Positions 26,509 to 37,019 are shown, numbered from the stretch's first letter. The stretch: DNA of 56,022 bases from Fidelibacterota bacterium (GCA_004124535.1 SCKQ01000009.1:1-56022); one strand, 5' to 3'. Translations and numbers: made by a program. Notes: generated by a model from the letters alone, not told the origin.

Positions 26509-27963
26509 ATGGACATAAGTCAATTCTTCACAGCGGCTGATTTTATAGGGATTACCCCTGAAATTATTCTGACGGTTACAGCATTATTTGTCCTGACGCT
26601 GGAGATGGCTCATGTTTCCAGCCCTAGAATTTTATTAACGGTGGCAGCACTCGGATTACTTTTGGCCGGCGTTGTTGTTATTAATACCAGCGGCGATGAA
26701 CAGATTCTTTTCGGAGGGATGCTGACCCTCAATCAATTTTCAATGTTTTTTGATTTTCTCTATATTTCCATCGGAATTGTAACGCTCATTTTCTCACAAG
26801 GATACTTGGAAAAAAGAGGGAGCACATCCCGAGGAGAATACCCAGCACTTATTCTTTTTGCGATTATCGGTATGATGTTGATGACGCGAGCCAATGACTT
26901 GGTAATCGTTTTTCTTGGGTTAGAACTCCTTTCGCTCTCACTATATGTTTTGGTTGGATTTCTGCGCCACGATCGACTTAGTAATGAATCAGGGTTGAAG
27001 TACTTGTTACTTGGCGCCTTTGCCACTGGTTTTTTTCTATTTGGTGCGGCGCTTACTTATGGCGCAACAGGCACAACTAACTATAATGGGATCGTTTTGG
27101 CGATTGCTAACGATACCATCCTGTCCAATGTGTATCTTTCACTAGGGATTGGGTTGTTGCTTATTGGCTTCGCATTCAAGGTTGCATTGGCGCCTTTCCA
27201 CATGTGGTCTCCTGATGTGTATCAAGGAGCTCCAACCACGGTAACTGGGTTTCTGTGTACAGCACCTAAGGCTGCCGGATTTGGTGCATTATTGATTTTG
27301 TTTAAAAATGCTTTCGTGGAAATCCACTATCAATGGCAGGATATTTTCTGGATTTTGTCTGTTCTAACCATGACCGTAGGTAATCTTTCCGCATTGGTGC
27401 AGCACAATGTGAAGCGAATGCTTGCTTTTTCTAGCGTTTCCCACGCTGGGTTTTTGGTGATGGGAATATTAGTACTAAATGAGACTAGCATTTCAGCAGT
27501 ACTCTTTTACCTGGTTGTTTACTCAGTTGTAAATCTGGGTACCTTCGCCATCGTTTCAGCGGCCGAGAAAGAAGAAAGAGGATTAAAGTTTGAGGATTAC
27601 CGCGGAATGGCAGTTCAGCACCCATGGCTTTCCGCAACTATGACTATTTTTATGTTAACTTTGGCCGGGTTCCCGCCAACAGCTGGGTTTATCGCCAAAT
27701 ATGGACTATTTTCTGCTGCTGTGTCGCAAGGTTACATATGGCTTGTGATTATTGGTGTTATAAATACATTGATCTCAGTCTATTATTATCTCCGATTGGT
27801 TGTAAATATGTATATGCAAAAAGAAGAAGGTGCTTTAATTCCATCTTATAATATGTTAGCAATCGGTCTTATCGGATTAATGGCAATTATGCTGATCATT
27901 CTCGGAATTACACCAGGTTACCTTTTAGAAATTGCTGCTGAAGCAGCATCGACTGTTTCCTAA
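26509..27963 (+). CDS. nuoN: NADH-quinone oxidoreductase subunit N (complex I, second copy)
   Basis: This 484-aa antiporter-like subunit has IVFLGLELLSLSLYVL (TM5 Glu), FAFKVALAPFHMWSPDVYQGAP (TM7 Lys) and GFPPTAGFIAKYGLF (TM12 Lys). It is the last recognisable complex I gene of the second operon. The following transporter gene starts about 60 bp later on the same strand. Confidence 0.95.
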   Translation: MDISQFFTAADFIGITPEIILTVTALFVLTLEMAHVSSPRILLTVAALGLLLAGVVVINTSGDEQILFGGMLTLNQFSMFFDFLYISIGIVTLIFSQGYLEKRGSTSRGEYPALILFAIIGMMLMTRANDLVIVFLGLELLSLSLYVLVGFLRHDRLSNESGLKYLLLGAFATGFFLFGAALTYGATGTTNYNGIVLAIANDTILSNVYLSLGIGLLLIGFAFKVALAPFHMWSPDVYQGAPTTVTGFLCTAPKAAGFGALLILFKNAFVEIHYQWQDIFWILSVLTMTVGNLSALVQHNVKRMLAFSSVSHAGFLVMGILVLNETSISAVLFYLVVYSVVNLGTFAIVSAAEKEERGLKFEDYRGMAVQHPWLSATMTIFMLTLAGFPPTAGFIAKYGLFSAAVSQGYIWLVIIGVINTLISVYYYLRLVVNMYMQKEEGALIPSYNMLAIGLIGLMAIMLIILGITPGYLLEIAAEAASTVS

Positions 27964-28022
27964 TTTTTCAGTGGTTGCTGAATAATCAACTTTGCCCTAT
28001 TTTCAAGGTGAAGTACATTAAG

Positions 28023-29447
28023 ATGAAGCAAATACTTTTTTATTATTCTATCCTTTGTTTGCCAGGGTTGGCTTTTTCTGGAGGACAAGAAGCACCGCAT
28101 TTAATTGGTGCAGACCTTTCCATTCTCTGGGTGATCCCTTTTGTTGGAATTTTGCTTTCTATAGCAATATTTCCCTTGGTTGCCCCGAATTTCTGGCATA
28201 AAAATTTTGGTAAAGTATCATTATTTTGGGCTGTGGCCTTACTTATACCTCTATTGATCAATCATAATGTTGGTGTTTCTATCACTTTATATGAGGTATT
28301 GCACGTAGGATTATTGGAATACATACCGTTTATTATTTTGCTATTGGCCCTCTTTACTATTTCTGGTGGTGTTCAACTTACAGGTACGCTCGTGGGTAAA
28401 CCAATAATCAACGTAATTATAATTTTAATAGGAACACTGCTCGCTAGTTGGATGGGTACTACTGGTGCTGCTATGCTATTGATCCGGCCATTGATTCGTG
28501 CTAATAAAGACCGTAAGTATAAAGTTCATACAATTGTTTTCTTCATATTTCTTGTTGCAAATATAGGCGGTTCCTTAACACCGTTGGGAGATCCTCCATT
28601 ATTTCTTGGTTTCTTAAAAGGTGTTTCTTTTTTCTGGACTACCAGTGCAATGCTGATGCCCATGATCATGGTAGTGTGTTATCTGATCATTGTTTACTTC
28701 CTAATGGATAGTTATTACTATAATAAGGAAGATTTGCCAGTTATCAGGCCTCAAGAAGATGGAAAAGATCAAAAACTAGGCGTAAAAGGTTCTTTCAATT
28801 TGTTACTGCTATTAGGCGTAATAAGCTCTGTTCTGCTAAGTGGATTTTGGCGACCGCATATTCACTATACAGTGCATTATGTAGATGTAGAACTGCAGAA
28901 CTTAACCAGGGATATTCTACTGCTTCTTTTGGTATTTGTAAGCTGGAAATTAACACCGCAGAAAATTCGGCAAGCAAACGAGTACACTTGGTTTCCAATT
29001 GTGGAAGTGGCCAAGTTATTTGCCTGTATCTTTATCACAATTATACCAGCGATTGCCATACTCAAAGCAGGTACAAATGGTGCACTTGCAGGTATCATTC
29101 AGTCCGTATCCGATGATGCCGGTCCAGTAAATTATATGTATTTTTGGTTGACGGGTATTTTGTCCAGTTTTTTAGATAATGCACCAACATATCTTGTTTT
29201 CTTCAATACGGCAGGTGGCGATCCCGCTATGCTTATGGGTAAATATTATGATACCTTACTTGCTATTTCTGCTGGCGCTGTATTTATGGGCGCGAATACC
29301 TATATTGGTAATGCTCCGAATTTCATGGTAAAATCAATTTCCGAATCTGCGGGAATTGATATGCCTAGTTTCTTTGGTTACTTAGTTAAATATTCTTTAC
29401 CAATTTTGATTCCAATATTCGTTTTGGTTAGCCTTGTGTTCTTTTAA
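28023..29447 (+). CDS. Na+/H+ antiporter-like membrane protein (CitMHS_2, ion-transporter superfamily)
   Basis: This 474-aa polytopic protein has a hydrophobic signal-like N-terminus (about residues 1-20) and about 12 helices. The GTLLASWMGTTGAAMLLIRPLIRAN and GGSLTPLGDPPLFLGFLKG blocks, the latter with the paired GDPP motif of the ion-transporter superfamily, match proteins annotated as sodium:proton antiporters or putative citrate transporters (CitMHS_2). I use the ATG at 28023. A TTG at 27975 would add 16 unlikely residues. Its place just behind a complex I operon, and its stop overlapping the next start (TAATG), fit a role in cation or pH balance, but the substrate is unproven. Confidence 0.78.
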   Translation: MKQILFYYSILCLPGLAFSGGQEAPHLIGADLSILWVIPFVGILLSIAIFPLVAPNFWHKNFGKVSLFWAVALLIPLLINHNVGVSITLYEVLHVGLLEYIPFIILLLALFTISGGVQLTGTLVGKPIINVIIILIGTLLASWMGTTGAAMLLIRPLIRANKDRKYKVHTIVFFIFLVANIGGSLTPLGDPPLFLGFLKGVSFFWTTSAMLMPMIMVVCYLIIVYFLMDSYYYNKEDLPVIRPQEDGKDQKLGVKGSFNLLLLLGVISSVLLSGFWRPHIHYTVHYVDVELQNLTRDILLLLLVFVSWKLTPQKIRQANEYTWFPIVEVAKLFACIFITIIPAIAILKAGTNGALAGIIQSVSDDAGPVNYMYFWLTGILSSFLDNAPTYLVFFNTAGGDPAMLMGKYYDTLLAISAGAVFMGANTYIGNAPNFMVKSISESAGIDMPSFFGYLVKYSLPILIPIFVLVSLVFF

Positions 29448-29989
29448 TGCGAATAACTAAGGTCACAACGAAAACTGGCGATCAGGGCTATACAACGCTC
29501 GGTGATGGATCGCACGTATCCAAGGATAATGACCGTATACATTGCCTGGGTTCAATTGATGAACTGAATGCCTCAATAGGTTTCGCTCGAGTTACATTAT
29601 CAGAAAATCATGCAGCAGACTTGGAATCAATCCAAAATGACCTTTTCAATATTGGGGGTGAAATATCAATCCCCGCGGTGGAAAAACCATTGCTTCATAG
29701 GGAACGTATCGATTTCCTTGAAAAAAGGATCAAATCGATAAATAAGCAATTACTGCCACTGGAGGAGTTTATCATTCCTGGTGGTAGTGAAACTGGTGCA
29801 AGATTGCATGTAGCAAGGTCGATCTGCCGCCGTGCAGAGTTAGACCTTGTTTCGTTGAATAACACCGATCAGTTATCAACTGATATTCTTAAATATGTTA
29901 ACCGGTTATCTGATTATTTATTTGTTTTGGCCAGGTTAGTAATCGATATATCAGGTGGCAAAGAAACACAATGGGATCGCAGCGATTAG
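29447..29989 (+). CDS. Cob(I)yrinic acid a,c-diamide adenosyltransferase, PduO type
   Basis: This 180-aa enzyme transfers adenosyl from ATP to cob(I)alamin to make coenzyme B12. The N-terminal ATP loop TKTGDQGYTTLGDG (about residues 7-20), the GSIDELNASIG segment, and the C-terminal RSICRRAELDL and YVNRLSDYLFVLAR motifs define the PduO family. It overlaps the antiporter gene by one base. It probably supplies cofactor to the B12-dependent acyl-CoA mutase encoded at 38572-40230. Confidence 0.93.
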   Translation: MRITKVTTKTGDQGYTTLGDGSHVSKDNDRIHCLGSIDELNASIGFARVTLSENHAADLESIQNDLFNIGGEISIPAVEKPLLHRERIDFLEKRIKSINKQLLPLEEFIIPGGSETGARLHVARSICRRAELDLVSLNNTDQLSTDILKYVNRLSDYLFVLARLVIDISGGKETQWDRSD

Positions 29990-30056
29990 CCTACGGCTCT
30001 TTGTTGGTTTATTTGTCGCTATTACTCCTAAATTCCCAGGTTGATCAAGCATACTT

Positions 30057-31061
30057 ATGATTGATTGGAATCAGATAAATAATTATATCAGCGAAGCAAA
30101 AACTATTTTGCTTACCATGCATGAGAATCCTGATGGTGATGGTCTAGGGAGCGCGACCGCTATGTATCATTATTTGAAGGAAATTGATAAAGATTGTCGA
30201 ATTATAAGTGTTTCAACATTACCTTTTGAATATCATTATTTGAACGATGGTGATATTATTGAAACATATGATCTGGACCGGCACGGTAAATGGATAGCCC
30301 AGGTAGATTTAGTTGTTATATTTGATGTTGGTGATTTCAAACGGATCCGCGGAATCAAAGATCAAATTGAACGCCACAATATAGCTACACTTAATATTGA
30401 TCATCACCCACACCCTGAAGACCATCCCTTTACACACAATGTGGTAGATTTACAGGCCGCATCCACAGGCGATATGGTTTATGATTATATCAAAACAGTG
30501 CGTGATGGTAAAATAACCAAAGCCATGGCGGAAGGGATATATACTGCAGTAATGACTGATACGGGTTGTTTCCGTCATTCGAATACGGATTCTCACTGTC
30601 ACAATATTGCTATTGAGTGTATTGAGGTCGGAGTGGATATTTCTAGTCTTTACCAACGAATATACGAATCAAGTTCACACGCGAGAGTTGCCTTACTGGG
30701 CAAGATATTGCAGGATATTCATTATGAGCTGGATGGTGAATTCGCTTGGTTTGTTATTGATCAGAAAATGTTGGATGACGCTAAGGCAACAAATGCTGAT
30801 ATAGATGGATTCAGTGATTTCGTGCGCACAATTCGGGGAGTAGAGGTCGCCATGATGGTCCTGGAAAATGCTGATGGCAGTTGTCGCTTGAATTTCCGGT
30901 CGAAGGGGAGATATGTAATTAATGGCGTAGCTTCCGAACTTGGTGGTGGTGGCCATCAATTTGCTGCAGGTGCGATCGTAAATGAATCAATTGGGACATT
31001 ATTATCAATCGCTGTGGAAAAAACAAAGTCCGCAATAATGACCCAAAGCGGACAAGCATAA
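30057..31061 (+). CDS. nrnA: DHH/DHHA1 phosphoesterase, NrnA-like (nanoRNase / pAp phosphatase)
   Basis: This 334-aa cytoplasmic enzyme has an N-terminal DHH domain and a C-terminal DHHA1 domain. Metal-binding motifs are HENPDGDGLGS (about residues 21-31), the FDVGD strand, the IDHHPHPEDH signature (about 119-128) and MTDTGCF. The DHHA1 end has the GGGGHQFAAG substrate loop (about 301-310). This family degrades 2-5 nt RNAs and often pAp. The exact substrate preference cannot be read from sequence. It overlaps ispH by one base. Confidence 0.88.
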   Translation: MIDWNQINNYISEAKTILLTMHENPDGDGLGSATAMYHYLKEIDKDCRIISVSTLPFEYHYLNDGDIIETYDLDRHGKWIAQVDLVVIFDVGDFKRIRGIKDQIERHNIATLNIDHHPHPEDHPFTHNVVDLQAASTGDMVYDYIKTVRDGKITKAMAEGIYTAVMTDTGCFRHSNTDSHCHNIAIECIEVGVDISSLYQRIYESSSHARVALLGKILQDIHYELDGEFAWFVIDQKMLDDAKATNADIDGFSDFVRTIRGVEVAMMVLENADGSCRLNFRSKGRYVINGVASELGGGGHQFAAGAIVNESIGTLLSIAVEKTKSAIMTQSGQA

Positions 31062-31924
31062 TGAAGATCTTATTAGCGAAAGATGCCGGATATTGTTTTG
31101 GCGTTAGAGACGCTGTGAACCTGGCTTATGAAACGGCTGAGAAGGAAGGTGAAGTATACATGCTGGGTCATATCGTCCATAATGAAAATGTAGTATCAGA
31201 GCTCGAAAAAGTAGGCACGAAAGTTATACATGACTTGAATGAAGTCCCTGATAATAAACCAATATTATTTCGCGCCCATGGTACTGTACCAAAGGTTTGG
31301 GATGAAGCGGGAAAAAAAGGCATAAATATTGTCGATGCTACTTGCCCATTAGTTACTGAAATTCATGAAGAAGTACGAAAATTAGCTGCTGAAAATCGGC
31401 GCATAATCATAATTGGGGATCACGGGCATGATGAGGTCAATGGTATAATGGAACAGGTACAGGATCCAATGGTAGTAGCCAACGCAGAAGAGGCTAAAAG
31501 GCTGAGAAAAATGAAAAAAGCAGGGGTAGTTTCGCAATCTACCCAAATGATTGAAAATGTTCAGGAGATAATCAATATACTCATAACCAAGGTTTTTGAT
31601 TTAAGATTCGTAAATACAATCTGTTTTCCAACTCGCAGAAATCACGAACAGATAAAAAGTTTAGCAGAACTTTCTGATATCATGATAGTTATTGGCTCAT
31701 TCACCAGTGCCAACTCAAAACGTTTGACAGAGTTGGCTAAAGAGAGAAATGAAAGAACTTATCAAGTCACTTGCGCTAATGACTTGGATTCAGATTGGTT
31801 CCAACAATCCGATACAGTGGGAGTATCAGCTGGCGCATCAACTCCGGATAATATTATCGAAAATGTAGTAACAGCAATTAAATTATTCGGAAAAGTAAAA
31901 GAGGAGGAATTGATATATGAGTAA
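31061..31924 (+). CDS. ispH: 4-hydroxy-3-methylbut-2-enyl diphosphate reductase
   Basis: This 287-aa enzyme catalyses the last step of the MEP isoprenoid pathway, reducing HMBPP to IPP and DMAPP. The three cysteines of its iron-sulfur cluster are C12 (AGYCFGV), about C97 (DATCPLV) and the one in [10 protein letters not shown]. The substrate-binding [13 protein letters not shown] and SAGASTPD motifs are visible. dxs, the first enzyme of the same pathway, lies three genes downstream. It overlaps pdxS by 8 bp. Confidence 0.95.
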   Translation: MKILLAKDAGYCFGVRDAVNLAYETAEKEGEVYMLGHIVHNENVVSELEKVGTKVIHDLNEVPDNKPILFRAHGTVPKVWDEAGKKGINIVDATCPLVTEIHEEVRKLAAENRRIIIIGDHGHDEVNGIMEQVQDPMVVANAEEAKRLRKMKKAGVVSQSTQMIENVQEIINILITKVFDLRFVNTICFPTRRNHEQIKSLAELSDIMIVIGSFTSANSKRLTELAKERNERTYQVTCANDLDSDWFQQSDTVGVSAGASTPDNIIENVVTAIKLFGKVKEEELIYE

Positions 31925-32798
31925 GGGATCATATGAAGTAAAGGTTGGCCTTGCAGAAATGCTAAAAGGCGGCGTTATCATGGATGTAACAAACGCCAAG
32001 CAAGCTAAGATCGCAGAAGATGCTGGTGCGGTAGCTGTAATGGCCTTGGAACGAATTCCAGCAGATATTCGTGTTGATGGCGGTATTGCACGCATGAGTG
32101 ATCCTGCCATGATCCAAGATATTCAAAAAACTGTATCCATACCGGTTATGGCCAAGTGCAGAATTGGCCATTTCGCAGAAGCTCAGATCTTAGAGGCCAT
32201 AGAAATTGATTTTATTGATGAGAGCGAAGTATTAACACCGGCTGATGAAGCAAACCATATCTGGAAGCATTCCTTTAAGGTGCCATTTGTTTGTGGTTGT
32301 AGGAACCTGGGTGAAGCCTTACGCCGCATTGGCGAAGGTGCTGCCCTGATTCGGACAAAAGGGGAAGCGGGCAGCGGCAATATTGTCGAGGCTGTTCGCC
32401 ATATGCGAGAAGTTCAATCCAAAATAAGGCAATTAACCAAAATGGATGACGATGAATTGATGGCTGCAGCAAAGGATATGGGTGCCCCTTTTAGCCTGGT
32501 GCAGCAAGTATCTAATCTGGGGAAATTACCGGTACCGAATTTTGCAGCTGGGGGTATAGCCACTCCAGCGGATGCATCCCTAATGATGCAGCTGGGAGCA
32601 GAAACTGTATTTGTGGGATCCGGAATATTCAAATCAGAAGATCCGGCAAGTCGTGCCCAGGCGATAGTAGAAGCAGTGACGTATTATCAGGATGCAAACA
32701 AACTGCTTAAGGTCTCGACAGGACTTAAATCAGCCATGAAAGGACTTGATATTTCGGAGATCCCAGAAGATCAATTACTGCAGGAACGCGGTTGGTAA
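31917..32798 (+). CDS. pdxS: Pyridoxal 5'-phosphate synthase subunit PdxS
   Basis: This 293-aa (beta/alpha)8-barrel synthase makes PLP from ribose 5-phosphate, glyceraldehyde 3-phosphate and ammonia. [12 protein letters not shown], the active-site lysine in VMAKCRIGH and the [10 protein letters not shown] loop are strongly conserved. Its length and its pairing with pdxT are normal. A strong GAGGAGGAA Shine-Dalgarno sequence lies inside the end of ispH just before the ATG. Confidence 0.97.
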   Translation: MSKGSYEVKVGLAEMLKGGVIMDVTNAKQAKIAEDAGAVAVMALERIPADIRVDGGIARMSDPAMIQDIQKTVSIPVMAKCRIGHFAEAQILEAIEIDFIDESEVLTPADEANHIWKHSFKVPFVCGCRNLGEALRRIGEGAALIRTKGEAGSGNIVEAVRHMREVQSKIRQLTKMDDDELMAAAKDMGAPFSLVQQVSNLGKLPVPNFAAGGIATPADASLMMQLGAETVFVGSGIFKSEDPASRAQAIVEAVTYYQDANKLLKVSTGLKSAMKGLDISEIPEDQLLQERGW

Positions 32799-33394
32799 TG
32801 AAAATTGGCATCTTAGCCCTGCAAGGCGATTTTGATAAACATCGCTTGATTCTTGAGGAACTGGACTTGGAATCATCTTTGGTACGGGATCCAAGTGATT
32901 TGAACCATGTCAGTGGATTAATAATTCCGGGTGGAGAATCAACCACAATGACAAACTTAATGGACCGCGCTGGTTTTTATGAGTATATAACTCCCTTTGC
33001 CAACACGAATCCTGTCTTGGGCACTTGTGCCGGGTTGATTATGATGTCCAGCCAGGCGAAAGATAAACGAATAAAGACACTGGGATTGCTTGATCTAGAT
33101 GTAGAAAGGAATGCCTGCGGTAGACAAATACATTCTATTTGTGTACCATTGAATGTCGATATTAATGGTAACTCACAGCCAACGGAGGCAACATTTATTC
33201 GGGCACCAAAAATCGTATGGTGTGGGCCCAATGTAAATGTATTGGCAACATTCAATGATTCGCCATGCGCCGTGCAGTCAGGTCTACACATAGGCTTATC
33301 TTTTCATCCTGAACTTAATGGCGTTACTATTTTCCACGAATTTGCATTTAAAAAATCAGTGGCTTTAAAAGAGGAAAGGATCCATGCAGCTTAA
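32798..33394 (+). CDS. pdxT: Pyridoxal 5'-phosphate synthase glutaminase subunit PdxT
   Basis: This 198-aa class I glutaminase feeds ammonia to PdxS. It shows ILALQGDFDKH at the N-terminus, PGGESTTM, the nucleophile cysteine in GTCAGLI, and the catalytic HPEL near the end (about residue 173). The ATG at 32798 overlaps the pdxS stop (TAATG), and the end overlaps dxs by 11 bp. Confidence 0.96.
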   Translation: MKIGILALQGDFDKHRLILEELDLESSLVRDPSDLNHVSGLIIPGGESTTMTNLMDRAGFYEYITPFANTNPVLGTCAGLIMMSSQAKDKRIKTLGLLDLDVERNACGRQIHSICVPLNVDINGNSQPTEATFIRAPKIVWCGPNVNVLATFNDSPCAVQSGLHIGLSFHPELNGVTIFHEFAFKKSVALKEERIHAA

Positions 33395-35279
33395 GTATCT
33401 ACCGATGATTAAATCACCGCAGGATATTCGCAATTACTCCGATAGTGAATTAAGAGAATTGTGTGCTGAGATTCGTCAATATACAATCGACACAGTGACG
33501 GAGATAGGCGGTCATCTAGCATCGACACTTGGAGCTGTGGAAATAACAGTAGCATTACATCATGTGTATAATACTCCGGAAGATAAATTAATATGGGATG
33601 TGGGTCACCAGGCTTACGCGCATAAGATATTGACGGGACGTTTTGAAGAGATAAAAACAATTCGTCAGTATGGAGGATTAAGTGGTTTTCTAAAAAGAAC
33701 TGAAAGTGAATACGATGTTTTTGGCGCAGGTCATGCATCTACTTCAATATCAGCAGCCCTTGGGGTTGCCACTGCACGAAATCAAAAAAATGAAAATTTT
33801 AAGGTTATTGCTGTAATTGGAGATGGTGGATTAACAGGAGGACTCGCTTTTGAAGGATTGAATAACTCGGGCAATCTAAATACTCAAATTCTTGTGGTCT
33901 TAAATGATAATGAAATGTCAATCAGCCCAAATGTTGGCGCAATTAGTAAATATTTAACACGTATCACAACTAATCCACTTTATAATAGAATTCGAGATGA
34001 GATTTGGAAAATCACTGAATCTTTGCCGTGGGGAAAGAGTATTTCCAAGCGGTTCCTGCATAAAATAGATGAAAGTTTAAAAGCACTTTTGGTCCCTGGT
34101 GTATTATTTGATGAACTTGGATTTCGGTATTTTGGACCTATTGATGGTCATGACATAAGTGAACTTGTCAATACATTAAGGAATATCAAGGATATCAATC
34201 AGCCAGTTTTATTACACACTATCACCAGAAAAGGCAAGGGAATGGATGTTGCGGAACAAGATCCAGTAAAATACCATGGGGTTAAGGGTAATGGATCGAA
34301 TGGTCAATTAAAAAAGCCTGCAAAACCTACAGTCCAACCTTTTCAGAATGTGTTTGGACATTTGGCCTGTGAAATTGCTCGGAATCGTAAGGATACGATT
34401 TGTATAACCGCAGCGATGCGAGAAGGCACTGGATTGGTACCCTATGCAAAGGAATTTCCTGAAAGGTTTTTTGACGTCGGGATAGCTGAAGGTCATGGAG
34501 TTACATTTGCAGCAGGTGTTGCAACAGAGAATGTTCGACCAATAGTAGCAATATACTCTACTTTTCTTCAGCGCGCGTACGATCACATTGTCCATGATGT
34601 CGCTATTCAGCATTTGCCGGTTGTTTTCTGTATGGATAGAGCAGGCATCGCTGGTGAGGATGGCCCCACCCACCATGGTGCGCTGGATATAGCATATCTG
34701 CGCTGCGTGCAAAATATGATTGTAGCAGCGCCAAAAAATGGACAGGAATTCCGACATTTGTTATATACTGCGCTGAATCAGAAAAAATTACCGTTTACTA
34801 TCCGTTACCCCAAAGCCAGTGCGGTTGAATTTGATCCTGATGGTCAGGCAGAATTTCTGCCTATTGGCAGCTGGGATGTAGTGCGCACTGGCGAGGACAT
34901 TGTTGTTTTAGCTGTTGGGCCACTGGTTTATAATGCCGAAAAAGCGGCCCAAGCACTTCATGAAAAAGGTGTATCTATTGAAGTGGTGAATTGTCGTTTC
35001 CTAAAACCAATGGATGAATCATACCTGCAATCAATGAAACAGCGCTTTAATACTGTCATCACTATTGAAGAAGGTGTTGTTACTGGTGGGTTTGGTGATG
35101 GTGTTTCTGCTTGGCTGCTGGAGAATGGTTTTCAAGGTAATATACGTCGCCTGGGTCTGCCAGACGAATTCGTTCAGCATGGTCCCAGGGACCGTATTCT
35201 CAATGACCTTGGTCTGGATGATAAAGGAATAGTAAATACAGTAACTTCCTTAATTGACGTTGCAGCAGCAATAGTCTAG
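33384..35279 (+). CDS. dxs: 1-deoxy-D-xylulose-5-phosphate synthase
   Basis: This 631-aa thiamine-diphosphate enzyme condenses pyruvate and glyceraldehyde 3-phosphate at the start of the MEP pathway. The order is normal: the GHQAYAHKILTGR segment, the ThDP motif GDGGLTGG...LNN with DNEMSIS (about residues 148-178), the pyrimidine domain with GIAEGHGVTFAAG and GEDGPTHHGALD, then the C-terminal transketolase domain. A GAGGAAAGG Shine-Dalgarno sequence precedes the ATG at 33384. A start seven codons later (MIKSPQD) is also possible. Confidence 0.95.
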   Translation: MQLKYLPMIKSPQDIRNYSDSELRELCAEIRQYTIDTVTEIGGHLASTLGAVEITVALHHVYNTPEDKLIWDVGHQAYAHKILTGRFEEIKTIRQYGGLSGFLKRTESEYDVFGAGHASTSISAALGVATARNQKNENFKVIAVIGDGGLTGGLAFEGLNNSGNLNTQILVVLNDNEMSISPNVGAISKYLTRITTNPLYNRIRDEIWKITESLPWGKSISKRFLHKIDESLKALLVPGVLFDELGFRYFGPIDGHDISELVNTLRNIKDINQPVLLHTITRKGKGMDVAEQDPVKYHGVKGNGSNGQLKKPAKPTVQPFQNVFGHLACEIARNRKDTICITAAMREGTGLVPYAKEFPERFFDVGIAEGHGVTFAAGVATENVRPIVAIYSTFLQRAYDHIVHDVAIQHLPVVFCMDRAGIAGEDGPTHHGALDIAYLRCVQNMIVAAPKNGQEFRHLLYTALNQKKLPFTIRYPKASAVEFDPDGQAEFLPIGSWDVVRTGEDIVVLAVGPLVYNAEKAAQALHEKGVSIEVVNCRFLKPMDESYLQSMKQRFNTVITIEEGVVTGGFGDGVSAWLLENGFQGNIRRLGLPDEFVQHGPRDRILNDLGLDDKGIVNTVTSLIDVAAAIV

Positions 35280-35285
35280 GACTGA

Positions 35286-37019
35286 ATGAGTTCAGTTTTT
35301 CTGGTCCTTTTTGGGTTAGGAATATTCTTCTTAGGATATCGGTTTTATTCTCATTTTATTGGGAACCGGATTTATGAAATCAATGATCTTGATTTAATTA
35401 CACCAGCTCATGAATTTGAAGATGGTGTTGATTATCTACCTACCAAACGACACATTCTTTTTGGTCATCATTTTACCTCTATAGCTGGCGCAGCACCCAT
35501 TATAGGACCATGTGTTGCTGCATATTGGGGGTGGCTGCCAGCATTTGTTTGGGTAGTACTGGGAACGGTATTTATGGGTGCTGTTCACGATTTTGGTGCT
35601 TTGGTGATCAGCATTAAGGAAAAAGGACGTAGTATTGCTGATATTACCGCAAGTGTAATTAGTAGACGTACAAGGATTATGTTCCTCATATTTGTAATGA
35701 TGTTGATATGGTTGGTACTGGCGGTGTTCGCTATGGCAATCGCTGATCTTTTCGTAAGTATCCCCTCTTCTGTACTACCAATTAATATTCAAATTATTGT
35801 CGCATTAATTATTGGTTGGATAATATATAAGAAAGGCATGAATACATTTATTCCTTCCATTATTGCACTTGGAGTTCTTTACTTTTTTGTTTGGTTAGGT
35901 ACCCAGATTCCATTGAGTTTTTCATCATTTGGATGGGTAAAAGACCAACAAGCTTCGGTCTGGATCATTATATTATTTATTTATTCTGGAATTGCCAGCC
36001 TTTTACCAGTCTGGTTGCTTTTACAGCCGAGAGATTATATCAATAGCCATCAGCTATTAGTTGGACTTGGTCTAATATTTCTTGGGATCGCAGTAGCCAA
36101 TCCAATTATAGAAGCTCCACTAATCAGAACCAGTTTTGAAGCATCTGCGCCATCAATTTTTCCTTTATTATTCGTGACCATCGCCTGCGGTGCAATTAGC
36201 GGATTTCACGGATTAGTATCTTCAGGCACGACCTCCAAACAAATTAACAGTATCACAGACGCCAGGCTGATCGGTTATGGTGGTATGATTGGAGAGGGGA
36301 CATTAGCATTGGCTTCTACTATATGTGCCGTAGCGGGGATAGGATTAGTGTCTACTTGTAATTTACCAGCAATAGGTGCTGTATCAGATTTAACCTGGTC
36401 TGTTTATTATGATTCTTGGGCGCATGCTAGCGCAAATAAAGCTACTGCCTTCGTACTTGGTGGAGGTGCACTGCTCGAATCCATAGGTATCTCACCTGAG
36501 TTTGCCAAAACGCTTATGGCGGTGCTTGTTATTGCTTTTGCAGCTACTACACTAGATACTGCCACTAGAATACAGAGATTTATAATAACTGAGCTTGGAA
36601 TTGTCCTGCGGTTTAAGTTATTAACCAATAGATATGCAGCTACCATCGCTGCTATTTTGCCGGCAATATTACTGGTTTTTCTAAATGTATCCCTGCCCAA
36701 CTCCACTGAGGCTAAACAAGTAGCATGGGTGCTTTGGCCCATATTTGGTGCAAGCAACCAGATGCTAGCTGCGTTGACATTGATGGTATTAACTTTATAT
36801 TTCTGGCAGAAAAATAAGCCAGTGCTAGCACTACTTATACCAATGATCCTTGTTATGCTGGTCACGATTGTAACACTGTGTTTGAAAGCCATGGAATTTT
36901 ATAATCAGAATACCACACTATTCGTAATTGACCTTTTTCTGATTGGGCTGGTTCTGTGGATGATCGTGGAAGGTATTATTGTCTTTCAAAAGAAACGAAA
37001 GATAACTGCCATTAGTTGA
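35286..37019 (+). CDS. cstA: Carbon starvation protein A (peptide/pyruvate transporter family)
   Basis: This 577-aa membrane protein has about 15-16 predicted helices. The N-terminal HHFTSIAGAAPIIGP block, GAVHDFGALVIS, and GFHGLVSSGTTSKQI followed by DARLIGYGGMIGEG are characteristic of CstA. E. coli homologues import peptides or pyruvate under carbon limitation. The substrate here is inferred only from the family. It is shorter than E. coli CstA (about 700 aa), a common short form. The gap after dxs is 6 bp. Confidence 0.92.
   Translation: MSSVFLVLFGLGIFFLGYRFYSHFIGNRIYEINDLDLITPAHEFEDGVDYLPTKRHILFGHHFTSIAGAAPIIGPCVAAYWGWLPAFVWVVLGTVFMGAVHDFGALVISIKEKGRSIADITASVISRRTRIMFLIFVMMLIWLVLAVFAMAIADLFVSIPSSVLPINIQIIVALIIGWIIYKKGMNTFIPSIIALGVLYFFVWLGTQIPLSFSSFGWVKDQQASVWIIILFIYSGIASLLPVWLLLQPRDYINSHQLLVGLGLIFLGIAVANPIIEAPLIRTSFEASAPSIFPLLFVTIACGAISGFHGLVSSGTTSKQINSITDARLIGYGGMIGEGTLALASTICAVAGIGLVSTCNLPAIGAVSDLTWSVYYDSWAHASANKATAFVLGGGALLESIGISPEFAKTLMAVLVIAFAATTLDTATRIQRFIITELGIVLRFKLLTNRYAATIAAILPAILLVFLNVSLPNSTEAKQVAWVLWPIFGASNQMLAALTLMVLTLYFWQKNKPVLALLIPMILVMLVTIVTLCLKAMEFYNQNTTLFVIDLFLIGLVLWMIVEGIIVFQKKRKITAIS

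Noticed and set aside
36407..36892. 161-aa minus-strand reading frame inside cstA
   Set aside because: It is the antisense shadow of a well-conserved membrane protein gene and has no recognisable domain.
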